Assembly: GCA_029259875.1 (NCBI GenBank)
Contig: JAJDEK010000066.1
Location: 1 to 5,482 of the forward strand
Reading direction: 5' to 3'
Length of the DNA stretch: 5,482 nt
From: Planctomycetaceae bacterium
Lineage (GTDB): Bacteria > Planctomycetota > Planctomycetia > Planctomycetales > Planctomycetaceae
The notes below the pieces were generated by a model. It did not search any database, was not told where the DNA came from, and saw only the letters and a program-made list of their open reading frames with translations. How positions within the stretch are numbered: position 1 is the first letter of the stretch; each line of letters opens with the position of its first letter. The position numbers and the translations under genes are program-made. Shown here piece after piece: positions 1 to 5,482 of the stretch.

Positions 1-198
1 ATCCCAGCCAAGTCACTAAAAAACGCTCTTTTGAAGTCCAACCTAAATCGAAAATAACTAACCATACTTTAGTAATAGAACATCCTCTTGAATCGCTAAA
101 GCTTGTGCCCCTGTTTCCCCTCAGAAATAACCTTATAATGAAAGCGGTTCATTTCACTCCTCACCATATTCGCGACATACAAAATAGAGACTTTTATT
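1..198. other. Gene-free leader upstream of the SDR gene
   Basis: No convincing gene is seen here. One plus-strand frame stays open from position 3 and runs on into the reductase gene, ending at 308, but its product is Arg/Ser-rich where it overlaps and has no recognisable motif. Another plus frame is open only from 1 to the TAA at 55-57 and could be the last codons of a gene lying to the left, which cannot be tested here. The only regulatory candidate is the TATAAT at 134-139. No terminator hairpin was found. Confidence 0.6.
111..139 (+). promoter_or_regulatory. Possible sigma70-type promoter for the SDR gene
   Basis: A perfect TATAAT lies at 134-139. Seventeen bases upstream is CTGTTT (111-116), a poor match to the -35 consensus. 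Transcription would start near 146 and leave a leader of about 50 nt before the ATG at 199. The -10 match is strong but the -35 is weak, and planctomycete promoter consensus is poorly known, so this is tentative. Confidence 0.35.
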
Positions 199-945
199 AT
201 GAAAAAAGTGGTAATCGTTACAGGAGGCGGACGCGGAATCGGCGCGGCGACATCAGTACTAGCTGCTCAAAGAGGATACGCAGTCTGTGTGAATTATCGG
301 AGCAATGAAGCGTCTGCCAATGATGTTGTCTCTGAAATTCAGCAAACAGGCGGGAAAGCAATCTCTATACAGGCGGATGTTTCTGTCGAAGCAGACGTAG
401 AACGATTATTCCAAACTGTCGATGATCAGTTAGGAACTCTGACGGCCTTGGTGAATAATGCGGGAATTCTCGAGCTACAGATGAAAATGGAAGCAATGCC
501 CCTCGATCGCTGGCAACGCATCTTTAATACAAACGTGTTTGGCAGCTTTCTTTGTACCCGTGCCGCAGTACAGAGAATGTCGCGTTCTCACGGAGGTCAA
601 GGAGGTGCTATCGTCAACGTTTCTTCTTTAGCGGCGTACACGGGCTCTCCCTTTGAATATCTTGACTATGCTGCTTCGAAAGGCGCACTGGATACCATGA
701 CCATCGGATTGGCCAAGGAAGTCGCGGAGGAAGGAATTCGTGTGAATGCGGTACGTCCTGGTTTCATTGCCACAACGATGCACGCTGATGGAGGCGAGCC
801 GAATCGAATCGAACGTGTGAAAGCTCAGGTGCCGATGAAACGAGGAGGGACTCCTGAGGAAGTTGCTAATGCGATTCTCTGGTTGTTATCGAAAGAAGCC
901 TCTTTCACAACAGGTACTTTTATTGACGTCGCTGGTGGACGATAA
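199..945 (+). CDS. SDR family NAD(P)-dependent oxidoreductase (YgfF / glucose-dehydrogenase-like)
   Basis: A classical short-chain dehydrogenase/reductase of 248 residues, the usual family length, so it appears complete and cytosolic. The Rossmann cofactor motif TGGGRGIG is at residues 8-15, an Asp at 60 fits the adenine-binding position, and NNAG is at 86-89. The catalytic set is Asn112, Ser143, Tyr157 and Lys161 (YAASK), followed by the PG motif at 187-188. Strand beta-2 ends in NYRS with no acidic residue and has Arg34, which favours NADP(H), though dual use is possible. The second half (GGAIVNVSS, YAASKGA, RVNAVRPGF, GGEP, PMKRGG) closely resembles E. coli YgfF as I recall it, a predicted sugar/alcohol oxidoreductase of unsettled substrate. 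The start ATG has only a weak AGAG ribosome site at 186-189. The gene converges on the peroxiredoxin gene and shows no operon partner. Family is near certain; substrate is unknown. Confidence 0.95.
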   Translation: MKKVVIVTGGGRGIGAATSVLAAQRGYAVCVNYRSNEASANDVVSEIQQTGGKAISIQADVSVEADVERLFQTVDDQLGTLTALVNNAGILELQMKMEAMPLDRWQRIFNTNVFGSFLCTRAAVQRMSRSHGGQGGAIVNVSSLAAYTGSPFEYLDYAASKGALDTMTIGLAKEVAEEGIRVNAVRPGFIATTMHADGGEPNRIERVKAQVPMKRGGTPEEVANAILWLLSKEASFTTGTFIDVAGGR

Positions 946-946
946 A

Positions 947-982
947 AAAACAGGGGAACCCGAAAACGAATTCCCCTGTTTT
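947..982. terminator. Bidirectional intrinsic terminator between convergent genes
   Basis: A perfect 12-bp inverted repeat, AAAACAGGGGAA (947-958) and TTCCCCTGTTTT (971-982), encloses a 12-nt loop. The GC core is flanked by A-runs on the left and T-runs on the right, so the transcript ends in a U-run in either direction. It begins two bases after the reductase stop (943-945) and lies 23 bases beyond the peroxiredoxin stop (1006-1008), so it can end both transcripts. Confidence 0.9.
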
Positions 983-1005
983 GAATCTTAAATATCAAAC
1001 TTGGC

Positions 1006-1533
1006 TTAGAGTGTCTTTTCACCCTTCTTCCAGTTACAGGGGACATTTTCACCTGTCTGGAGAGCGTCAAGAACTCGTACTACTTCTTCGACGTTTCGTC
1101 CTACGCTTAAGCCGTGGATTGCCAGCCACTGACAAGTCCCTTCTGGATCAATCAGGAAAATACCACGAACGGCGATACCGGCATCTTCTTTCAGAACACC
1201 GTAATCTCTGGAGAGCTGATGTGTGCCATCAGCCAACATAGGATATTTCAGACCTGCCAGTTGAGGATCAGCGTCGCACCATCCCTTGTGTGTGTACTTA
1301 CTGTCGGTGCTCGCAGTCAGAACCTGACAATTACGACTTTCGAATTCACCGAGTGCTTCATTGAATGCAACTAATTCTGTAGGACAAACAAACGTGAAGT
1401 CCAAAGGATAAAAAAATAGGCAAACCCATTTTCCTTTGTAGTCTTCCAGTTTGTAATCTTTGAATGAATCGCTGCTACGATCATAACCCTGCAAACAAAA
1501 ATCAGGAGCGGGGTGCATTACTTGAGCTGTCAT
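1006..1533 (-). CDS. Typical 2-Cys peroxiredoxin (AhpC/Prx1 family)
   Basis: A thiol peroxidase of 175 residues that should reduce H2O2, organic peroxides or peroxynitrite in the cytoplasm. E. coli AhpC has 187 residues. The active site is clear: Pro43, Thr47 and peroxidatic Cys50 within DFTFVCPTE, with the supporting Arg123 in AVRGIFLID. The C-terminal tail is VPCNWKKGEKTL, so the candidate resolving cysteine is Cys166. It sits two residues later than in the E. coli tail (VCPAKW), where the canonical position is Val164 here. There is no GGLG motif and no YF tail, which fits an oxidation-resistant bacterial type. No signal peptide is seen. No ahpF is in the window, so the reductant may be thioredoxin or a distant AhpF. 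The ATG at 1531-1533 has only a distant AAGG ribosome site about 13 nt upstream. A hairpin at 1591-1620 separates it from the propeller gene, so it is probably transcribed alone. Confidence 0.96.
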   Translation of the reverse strand: MTAQVMHPAPDFCLQGYDRSSDSFKDYKLEDYKGKWVCLFFYPLDFTFVCPTELVAFNEALGEFESRNCQVLTASTDSKYTHKGWCDADPQLAGLKYPMLADGTHQLSRDYGVLKEDAGIAVRGIFLIDPEGTCQWLAIHGLSVGRNVEEVVRVLDALQTGENVPCNWKKGEKTL

Positions 1534-1590
1534 TTGACTTTACTTACCTTCAAAATAGTTGGTGAGAAAAAATGTATTTGTAATAAAGAC

Positions 1591-1620
1591 GCGGGTTGTT
1601 TTATCGTAAAATCAACCCGC
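1591..1620 (-). terminator. Terminator-like hairpin after the propeller gene
   Basis: GCGGGTTG (1591-1598) pairs perfectly with CAACCCGC (1613-1620). The stem extends inward through TTTTA/TAAAA with one bulged base, leaving only a tight TCG loop. On the minus strand it lies 17 bases beyond the propeller stop (1637-1639) and is followed by GTCTTTATTAC, a moderate rather than pure U-tract. GACGC (1588-1592) and GCGTC (1628-1632) could form a competing outer pairing. It may also lie in the leader of the peroxiredoxin transcript. Confidence 0.65.
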
Positions 1621-1636
1621 ATCGTGAGCGTCTGTT

Positions 1637-2839
1637 TTAGAGACCGGCTTTAATCATTGCCAGTGAACCGGGTGATTTTTCAGGATCTTTCCCCTGAGTT
1701 CCAAAAGCTGTCAGATAAAGATTACCATCTTTATCAAACGCGATGGCTGCTGGTTTATCGAGGGCAATAATTTTTTCGGCTGTCACTTTATCGCCATCGA
1801 TTTTCAGCTCAAACAAGCCTCCCTTTTTGGTATCGACCCAGGAGAAATCAGTGGCGTATAACTTTTTGGTCTTGGGGCTATAAGCTAAACCGGCGATATC
1901 GCTTAGACCAGTTTTCAAGCTCTTAGTCAGCTTGCCTGTAGCAGGATCATAAAATGTCAATAACGCATCGTTGGCGACATTCATTTCACCCATTTGGCCA
2001 ATAACGAGTTGCTTACCATCAGGCGAAAATGTGATCGCAACCGGAGCATCCACTTTGGTTGCTTCTTTAGTCGCAATCGTCAATTCTAATGGTCCAGCTT
2101 TGCCAGCTTTAACAACAGACTTGGCAACCCAACCTTTAGTATCATCACCATTACAGGTAACAAAGATGTTTCCACCACCAACGGCAACTCCGTAAAAGTT
2201 ACCTTCTCCTTTGGCAGTTTTGGGACCCGCTTTGATTGGCCCTAAAGTCTGAGCAGCAGAATCTTCTTTGACCCATTTTGCAAGAGGCTTATCGCCTACT
2301 TTGTAAATTCGAACGAGTTCTGAACCGTCGGGACGGCTACCATCGCCGACAACTAGATGGTCTTTATTTAAAAATGCCAAACCTAGAGGACCGATATTGT
2401 ACTTGGGGCCTTTACCATAGATGTCAGTCGGATAACCGGCAATTTCCAGATCAACGGATTTGCCTTTAGCGTCATAGCGATACACACCGTAACGACTGGC
2501 AACAAACACATGCCCGGTTCCGTCCTGAATGGCAATCCCGCTCGGATTTTCCAAGTTGGTGACCAGAGTCTTGACTGTTACAGCAGGCTTTTTAGGCTCT
2601 TCTTTCTTTGGTGCTTCTTTTTTAGGAGCAGGCTTTTTTGCATCTTTTTTAGGGGCTTCTTTTTTAGGAGCCTCTTTTTTGGTTTCTTCTTTTTTGGCGG
2701 CTCCTTTTTTCTCGTCGCCTTTTTTATCACCTTTTTCATCGGCGATCAGCAGATTACTTCCAACGGTCAGGCATAACGCTGTAAGGCAGCAAGCACTTGC
2801 TTTCAAGATTAGGTGTAAATTCCACTGCATGGTGTTCAT
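1637..2839 (-). CDS. Secreted six-bladed beta-propeller-like (NHL/SMP-30-type) protein with Lys-rich linker
   Basis: A 400-residue exported protein of unknown function. Residues 1-33 form a signal peptide with a hydrophobic stretch, probable cleavage after LIA33 before DEK. Residues 34-86 are a linker almost entirely of Lys, Glu, Pro, Ala and Asp with KKEAPKKE-type repeats. From about 88 the sequence shows six blade-like repeats (about 89-125, 148-184, 212-245, 263-307, 312-356, 360-398), each with a xxGIAI/GLAF/AITF strand, a turn such as SPDGK or DKDGN, and a LYxT/VFVAS strand. This is typical of NHL or SMP-30-like propellers, but no catalytic metal site was identified. ATG 2837-2839 lies only 2 nt from AGGA (2842-2845). 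The in-frame ATG at 2828-2830 lies 11 nt away and may be the true start, removing three residues. It is 75 nt downstream of the di-heme peroxidase gene on the same strand, so co-transcription and shared location outside the membrane are likely. Confidence 0.85.
   Translation of the reverse strand: MNTMQWNLHLILKASACCLTALCLTVGSNLLIADEKGDKKGDEKKGAAKKEETKKEAPKKEAPKKDAKKPAPKKEAPKKEEPKKPAVTVKTLVTNLENPSGIAIQDGTGHVFVASRYGVYRYDAKGKSVDLEIAGYPTDIYGKGPKYNIGPLGLAFLNKDHLVVGDGSRPDGSELVRIYKVGDKPLAKWVKEDSAAQTLGPIKAGPKTAKGEGNFYGVAVGGGNIFVTCNGDDTKGWVAKSVVKAGKAGPLELTIATKEATKVDAPVAITFSPDGKQLVIGQMGEMNVANDALLTFYDPATGKLTKSLKTGLSDIAGLAYSPKTKKLYATDFSWVDTKKGGLFELKIDGDKVTAEKIIALDKPAAIAFDKDGNLYLTAFGTQGKDPEKSPGSLAMIKAGL
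2582..2740 (-). repeat. Degenerate tandem repeat encoding the Lys/Glu/Pro linker
   Basis: This stretch codes for residues 34-86 of the propeller protein. Lys-Lys pairs are mostly written AAAAAA, giving about eight A6 runs on the coding strand spaced by GAA, GCT/GCC and CCT codons, so units of roughly 12-15 bases recur imperfectly. The coding strand is strongly purine-rich. Such arrays expand and contract by replication slippage in multiples of the unit. The array creates long spurious open frames on the opposite strand. Confidence 0.85.
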
Positions 2840-2840
2840 C

Positions 2841-2846
2841 TTCCTT
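2841..2846 (-). promoter_or_regulatory. Ribosome binding site of the propeller gene, start-deciding
   Basis: The minus strand reads AAGGAA here. The core AGGA is 2 nt from the ATG at 2837-2839 and 11 nt from the in-frame ATG at 2828-2830. Two nt is too close for normal initiation, so the inner ATG is a serious alternative. No other Shine-Dalgarno-like sequence lies near. Confidence 0.55.
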
Positions 2847-2864
2847 TGAAAAGGGGATTTTCAA
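2846..2864 (-). other. Small hairpin abutting the propeller ribosome site
   Basis: TTGAAAA (2846-2852) and TTTTCAA (2858-2864) are perfect 7-base inverted arms around a GGGGA/TCCCC loop. In the transcript the 3' arm ends against AGGA and includes bases at its edge. The stem is AT-rich and weak, so any effect on translation is speculative. Confidence 0.4.
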
Positions 2865-2875
2865 TTAGTAACTTT

Positions 2876-2913
2876 GTCTCGTCGCACTCTGTTTTTAATA
2901 CAACCGACGAAAC
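2876..2913. repeat. Imperfect inverted repeat in the peroxidase-propeller spacer
   Basis: GTCTCGTCG (2876-2884) and CGACGAAAC (2905-2913) match as inverted arms at 8 of 9 positions, around a 20-nt AT-rich loop. It lies just after the peroxidase stop. On the minus strand it is followed by AAAG rather than a U-run, so it is not a standard terminator and fits an mRNA-stabilising or processing hairpin within an operon. Confidence 0.4.
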
Positions 2914-2914
2914 G

Positions 2915-3958
2915 CTATTTTGGTAGTTCAGGTGTTTTATGCTCAGGATATTTTGAACTGGCCAGCCCTTCTTTCATGAAGGTCACCAAATCATTCACAT
3001 CCTGAGGAGTTAACTTCAATTTGAAAATTTCTTCATCAAGAAATTCGTTAGGAACACCACCTTTATTATAGTGTTCTACGACTTCTTTCAAAGTCTGCAT
3101 GCTGCCATCGTGCATATAAGGCGCAGATCGGGCAACATCCCGTAACGTTGGTGTTTTGAAACTTCCATGATCGCCGCCCAGCTTACTAATGGCTTTTCGC
3201 CCCGTATCTGGTTTTTTGGCATCCATTCCCACACCAATATTATGAAAGGCATTATCGGTAAAATTCGGCCCCGCATGACAGGCACTGCAGGATGCTTTTC
3301 CGAAAAATAGCTTCATACCCCGTTGTCCTGATTCGGAAAGGGCCTTTTTGTCTCCGGCTTTAAAGCGATCATAGGGAGCATCACCACATAGAATGGTTCG
3401 CTCATAAGTGGCAATTGCTTTGGCGATGGTATCAGCCGTGGCATCAGAACCAAAGACCTTTTGAAATTGTTTCTTGTAACCGGGAATGGCATTAACTCGA
3501 TCGACGGCTTCCTTGATCGTTAGATTCATTTCGATCGGATTGGCAATCGGTCCTAAGGCCTGCTCTTCTAACGAACCAGCACGACCATCCCAGAAATGAA
3601 ACCGGTTATAGGCGGCGTTGATCACTGTAGGAGAATTACGGCCCCCTTTTTGGCCTTTGAAACCAGTCGCAAACTGATCCGCATTACTGTATCCCTTCTC
3701 GGAAGCATGACAACTGGCACACGAAATGGTGTTATCGCGTGATAAACGTTTGTCGAAATACAACTGTTTCCCCAACGCAATCTTTTCAGCCGTGGGTGGA
3801 TTATCTTTCGGAAACTCAATCGGAGGCAATCCAGCGGGAACTTTGATCACCGCTTCCTCTGCCTGCACTCCGGATAAGCTACCATTAATGACCAATATTA
3901 AGGCAACGCCCGCTAAAACCGCGTGCGTAACTCTGAAATGTTTTGCAAGAGCCATCAT
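2915..3958 (-). CDS. Di-heme cytochrome c peroxidase / MauG-family protein
   Basis: A 347-residue exported di-heme c-type cytochrome that probably reduces H2O2 to water in the periplasm using electrons from a small cytochrome or other donor. Residues 1-33 are a signal peptide, likely cleaved after VQA33. Two CXXCH heme sites are present, CASCH (80-84) and CSACH (224-228), one in each domain. The N-terminal CCP_MauG domain (about 55-205) holds FWDGRA with Trp123, Gln133 and Glu143 (PIEMN). Their spacing from His84 (39, 49 and 59 residues) equals that of Trp94, Gln104 and Glu114 from His55 in Pseudomonas CcpA as I recall it. No His occurs between 85 and 120, so the usual distal His is absent. 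In the C-terminal domain, Tyr297 of HYNKGG falls where CcpA has its Met ligand and MauG has Tyr. GAGGAG upstream favours the second ATG (3953-3955). The gene leads the probable two-gene unit with the propeller. Substrate and donor are unknown. Confidence 0.93.
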   Translation of the reverse strand: MMALAKHFRVTHAVLAGVALILVINGSLSGVQAEEAVIKVPAGLPPIEFPKDNPPTAEKIALGKQLYFDKRLSRDNTISCASCHASEKGYSNADQFATGFKGQKGGRNSPTVINAAYNRFHFWDGRAGSLEEQALGPIANPIEMNLTIKEAVDRVNAIPGYKKQFQKVFGSDATADTIAKAIATYERTILCGDAPYDRFKAGDKKALSESGQRGMKLFFGKASCSACHAGPNFTDNAFHNIGVGMDAKKPDTGRKAISKLGGDHGSFKTPTLRDVARSAPYMHDGSMQTLKEVVEHYNKGGVPNEFLDEEIFKLKLTPQDVNDLVTFMKEGLASSKYPEHKTPELPK

Positions 3959-3960
3959 TT

Positions 3961-3966
3961 CTCCTC
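3961..3966 (-). promoter_or_regulatory. Strong Shine-Dalgarno of the di-heme peroxidase gene
   Basis: The minus strand reads GAGGAG, then AA, then two consecutive ATG codons. It is 2 nt from the first ATG (3956-3958) and 5 nt from the second (3953-3955), so initiation at the second Met is more likely, making the protein 346 residues. It is the best ribosome site in the window. Confidence 0.75.
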
Positions 3967-4084
3967 AATATAATAGAACGACATTCTTGTTGTGGGAAAT
4001 CGGTGTAAGCATCAAGTGACACGTAACCCTGTAAATTCTCTATCTACACTAAAATATCTTGGGTTAGAAAATCTACCTTAATTG

Positions 4085-4150
4085 CTTATTTTTAGTTGCT
4101 GCGCTCAGGACTGCAAGTCTCTACTAAGGCTGATTTGAACTGAAAATAAG
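4085..4150. repeat. Imperfect inverted repeat in the spacer before the peroxidase gene
   Basis: CTTATTTTTAG (4085-4095) and CTGAAAATAAG (4140-4150) are inverted arms matching at 10 of 11 positions; the mismatch is a G-U pair if transcribed from the plus strand. The 44-nt interior can form two smaller stems, TTGC/GCAA and AGTCT/AGGCT. It lies between the stop of the membrane protein (4207-4209) and the start of the peroxidase, where a terminator or an operator would be expected. The rest of the 3959-4206 spacer holds no gene and no convincing promoter. Confidence 0.4.
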
Positions 4151-4206
4151 AATTTCACACGATTTACGGTGCAGAGGGCGGAAAGTGCCTGACTAAAGGA
4201 GATGTA

Positions 4207-5482
4207 TTAGCGATGCCGATTCCAGGAAACCGCCAGTGGAATCGTGGCGAAAGGGGTCACAACTAGTACCAGGAGTGAAGAAAGAAAGAGTCTGACAATA
4301 TTTTGGTCGGTTTTCCAAAAACCCCAGAAAATCAAAGGCATCATCAGACAAAACACAACTGCGGTCCAGATCGTCGTAGAATTGATCAATTCTTTTCTGT
4401 GTGCATTAACAAAAGCGATGAAGGTACCACTCCAGATGCAGCAAGTCAGCAACAGAAATATACTATACACAAAGCTTGCTTTGAGTGGCTCTGGGACCAA
4501 AAACATAACTACGATAAAGCTAGAAAAGAAAAGGCCCAAGATGACAAATAACACGCTGACAGAAAACCTTTGGTGTCCTGTCCAAAACAGTGAAAGCGTA
4601 TTCGCGATTCCGGCCCAGAACCCAACGAGCACAAGAACAGGTAATGCAATAAAGAGCACTTTCGAATCATGATTGATAAACCAGTGCCAATTGTTGCTGA
4701 TGATATCAAATCCGTAATATAAAGCCGCGATAAAATAGCTGATTAGAAAACTGAGCAGGGTAATTATCAGAACCGCAAACACCGCACACTTGATTAAGTT
4801 ACGAATCAGGATCGCAGAGAAATCTTGATCTGAGAGAGGTGCGATCGCCAGATAGCCTTTCATTTCAATCATATTTTGAGTTGAAAGCGATCCCCCCAAG
4901 ATGAGAAATACAGAGAGAGCAGAAAAAAACAAAAACATCAATGTGACCACCATCGGATTTTCGTTTGCACTCTGATTATTCATTCCCAAAGTATCAAACA
5001 GAGTGAATTGGACCAGATTCAAGACCAAGGCAACACTCCCCAAAAACCCAACCAGTAGGATCGCACGGCGACAGGAATCACGCCAATGCAATCGGGCCAA
5101 CGCATTGGATTTCGAAACGGGAATATCATGGGCCTCACTCAACGTTCCATTCGATAACTGGTTTAACCAGGCTTCAAAACGTTTCCAGGGTAGGCTAGGC
5201 TCAGCAGCACCACAACGAACTCGGGCAAACGCAGTGATGCCCCACACCCACGCAATTACAAACACCAGTTGCATGCTTACAAATTCTGAAAGTGTCACAA
5301 TGCTCCAGGGGACAATTTTCTCACTGAATCCGTGTGGATAATAGCGTGAGATAAACCACCAAAACATCGCGACAATAAAACCAAACCAGAACAATAAGCG
5401 GCCGAAACCCCGCGCATGCAGATCCCAGTATACACAATGCGCCACCATAATCAGCGTGGCAATGAACAGTGTCGGACCTAAG
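4207..5482 (-). CDS. Multi-spanning membrane protein, ABC-2-type permease-like, N-terminus beyond the window
   Basis: A polytopic inner-membrane protein, partial. The first in-window ATG is at 5446-5448, but it has no ribosome site. The frame continues open to the right edge through LGPTLFIATLI, which reads as another membrane segment, so the true start lies outside. Counting from that Met, hydrophobic segments occur near 17-37, 50-75, 128-150, 166-188, 218-247, 262-288, 295-318, 325-349, 357-378 and 384-405, giving about ten plus the edge one. A hydrophilic loop lies at 79-127. The stretch MKGYLAIAPLSDQDF followed by a long membrane segment (196-240) recalls the LPxS cytoplasmic loop of ABC-2 permeases. 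The C-terminus is AVSWNRHR, an ending I associate from memory with planctomycetal permease-like proteins. No ATPase is in the window; a partner could lie to the right. Membrane location is certain, the ABC-2 assignment tentative. Confidence 0.7.
   Translation of the reverse strand, partial: LGPTLFIATLIMVAHCVYWDLHARGFGRLLFWFGFIVAMFWWFISRYYPHGFSEKIVPWSIVTLSEFVSMQLVFVIAWVWGITAFARVRCGAAEPSLPWKRFEAWLNQLSNGTLSEAHDIPVSKSNALARLHWRDSCRRAILLVGFLGSVALVLNLVQFTLFDTLGMNNQSANENPMVVTLMFLFFSALSVFLILGGSLSTQNMIEMKGYLAIAPLSDQDFSAILIRNLIKCAVFAVLIITLLSFLISYFIAALYYGFDIISNNWHWFINHDSKVLFIALPVLVLVGFWAGIANTLSLFWTGHQRFSVSVLFVILGLFFSSFIVVMFLVPEPLKASFVYSIFLLLTCCIWSGTFIAFVNAHRKELINSTTIWTAVVFCLMMPLIFWGFWKTDQNIVRLFLSSLLVLVVTPFATIPLAVSWNRHR

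Noticed and set aside
105..308. Plus-strand open frame from GTG 105, open back to position 3
   Set aside because: It overlaps the well-supported reductase gene by 110 bases in another frame, becomes Arg/Ser-rich there as shadows do, and has no motif or ribosome site.
1637..2839. Propeller protein as a lipoprotein, from Cys17, Cys18 and Cys23 in the signal region
   Set aside because: The residues before each Cys do not fit a lipobox (ASAC lacks Leu at -3; TALC has Leu at -1), and LIA33 is a better ordinary cleavage site.
2510..2849. Plus-strand Phe/Leu- and Ser/Phe-rich open frames that look like membrane proteins
   Set aside because: They are the complement of the Lys-rich repeat: A6 runs on the coding strand read as Phe on the other. 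They have no independent support.
3970..3998. Promoter-like pair for the peroxidase gene: TTCCCA and TATTAT on the minus strand, 17 bases apart
   Set aside because: Transcription would start inside or next to the Shine-Dalgarno, leaving almost no leader. The match is likely chance in AT-rich DNA.
4131..4141. Minus-strand AGTTCAAATCA resembling a tRNA T-loop
   Set aside because: The flanking bases do not form a T-stem, and no acceptor, D or anticodon arm is found around it.
4203..4267. Short plus-strand ORF ATGCCG... (4214 on) behind an AAAGGAGAT sequence
   Set aside because: It is 17 codons, antisense to the 3' end of the membrane protein gene, with poor spacing and no recognisable product.
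4244..4672. Plus-strand 142-codon open frame and other frames opposite the membrane protein gene
   Set aside because: Low-complexity Thr/Lys/Asn-rich shadows of the hydrophobic coding strand, with no ribosome site or domain.

Overview
The window looks like chromosomal DNA of a planctomycete, possibly Gimesia-like. This is an inference from protein character, not from a marker gene: secreted proteins with Lys/Glu/Pro-rich linkers, a di-heme peroxidase beside a secreted beta-propeller, a large permease-like protein ending in WNRHR, and moderate G+C judged by eye. The genus cannot be resolved. There is no rRNA, tRNA, CRISPR array, transposase, integrase or phage gene.

Layout, left to right. Positions 1-198 are a gene-free leader holding a possible -10 box. 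A plus-strand short-chain dehydrogenase/reductase follows (199-945). It converges on a minus-strand 2-Cys peroxiredoxin (1006-1533), and the two share a bidirectional terminator hairpin at 947-982. Next on the minus strand is a secreted six-bladed-propeller-like protein with a Lys-rich linker (1637-2839), with a terminator-like hairpin after its stop at 1591-1620. A di-heme cytochrome c peroxidase/MauG-family protein (2915-3958) lies 75 nt upstream of it and is probably co-transcribed. A 248-nt spacer with an imperfect inverted repeat separates these from a minus-strand multi-spanning membrane protein (4207-5482). That gene's reading frame runs off the right edge, so its N-terminus is missing.

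How the genes may work together: the peroxidase should reduce H2O2 outside the cytoplasmic membrane, and the peroxiredoxin should reduce peroxides in the cytoplasm. The middle of the window can therefore be read as a peroxide-handling neighbourhood, although the terminator suggests the peroxiredoxin is a separate transcription unit. The propeller has no known role; its position directly downstream of the peroxidase gene suggests a partner or electron-transfer scaffold, but this is inference. The reductase and the membrane protein show no visible link to the others.

No clearly new system is present. The most informative details are peroxidase residues that point to MauG-like heme ligation, a displaced resolving cysteine in the peroxiredoxin, the peroxidase-propeller pairing, and the repeat-rich Lys linker.
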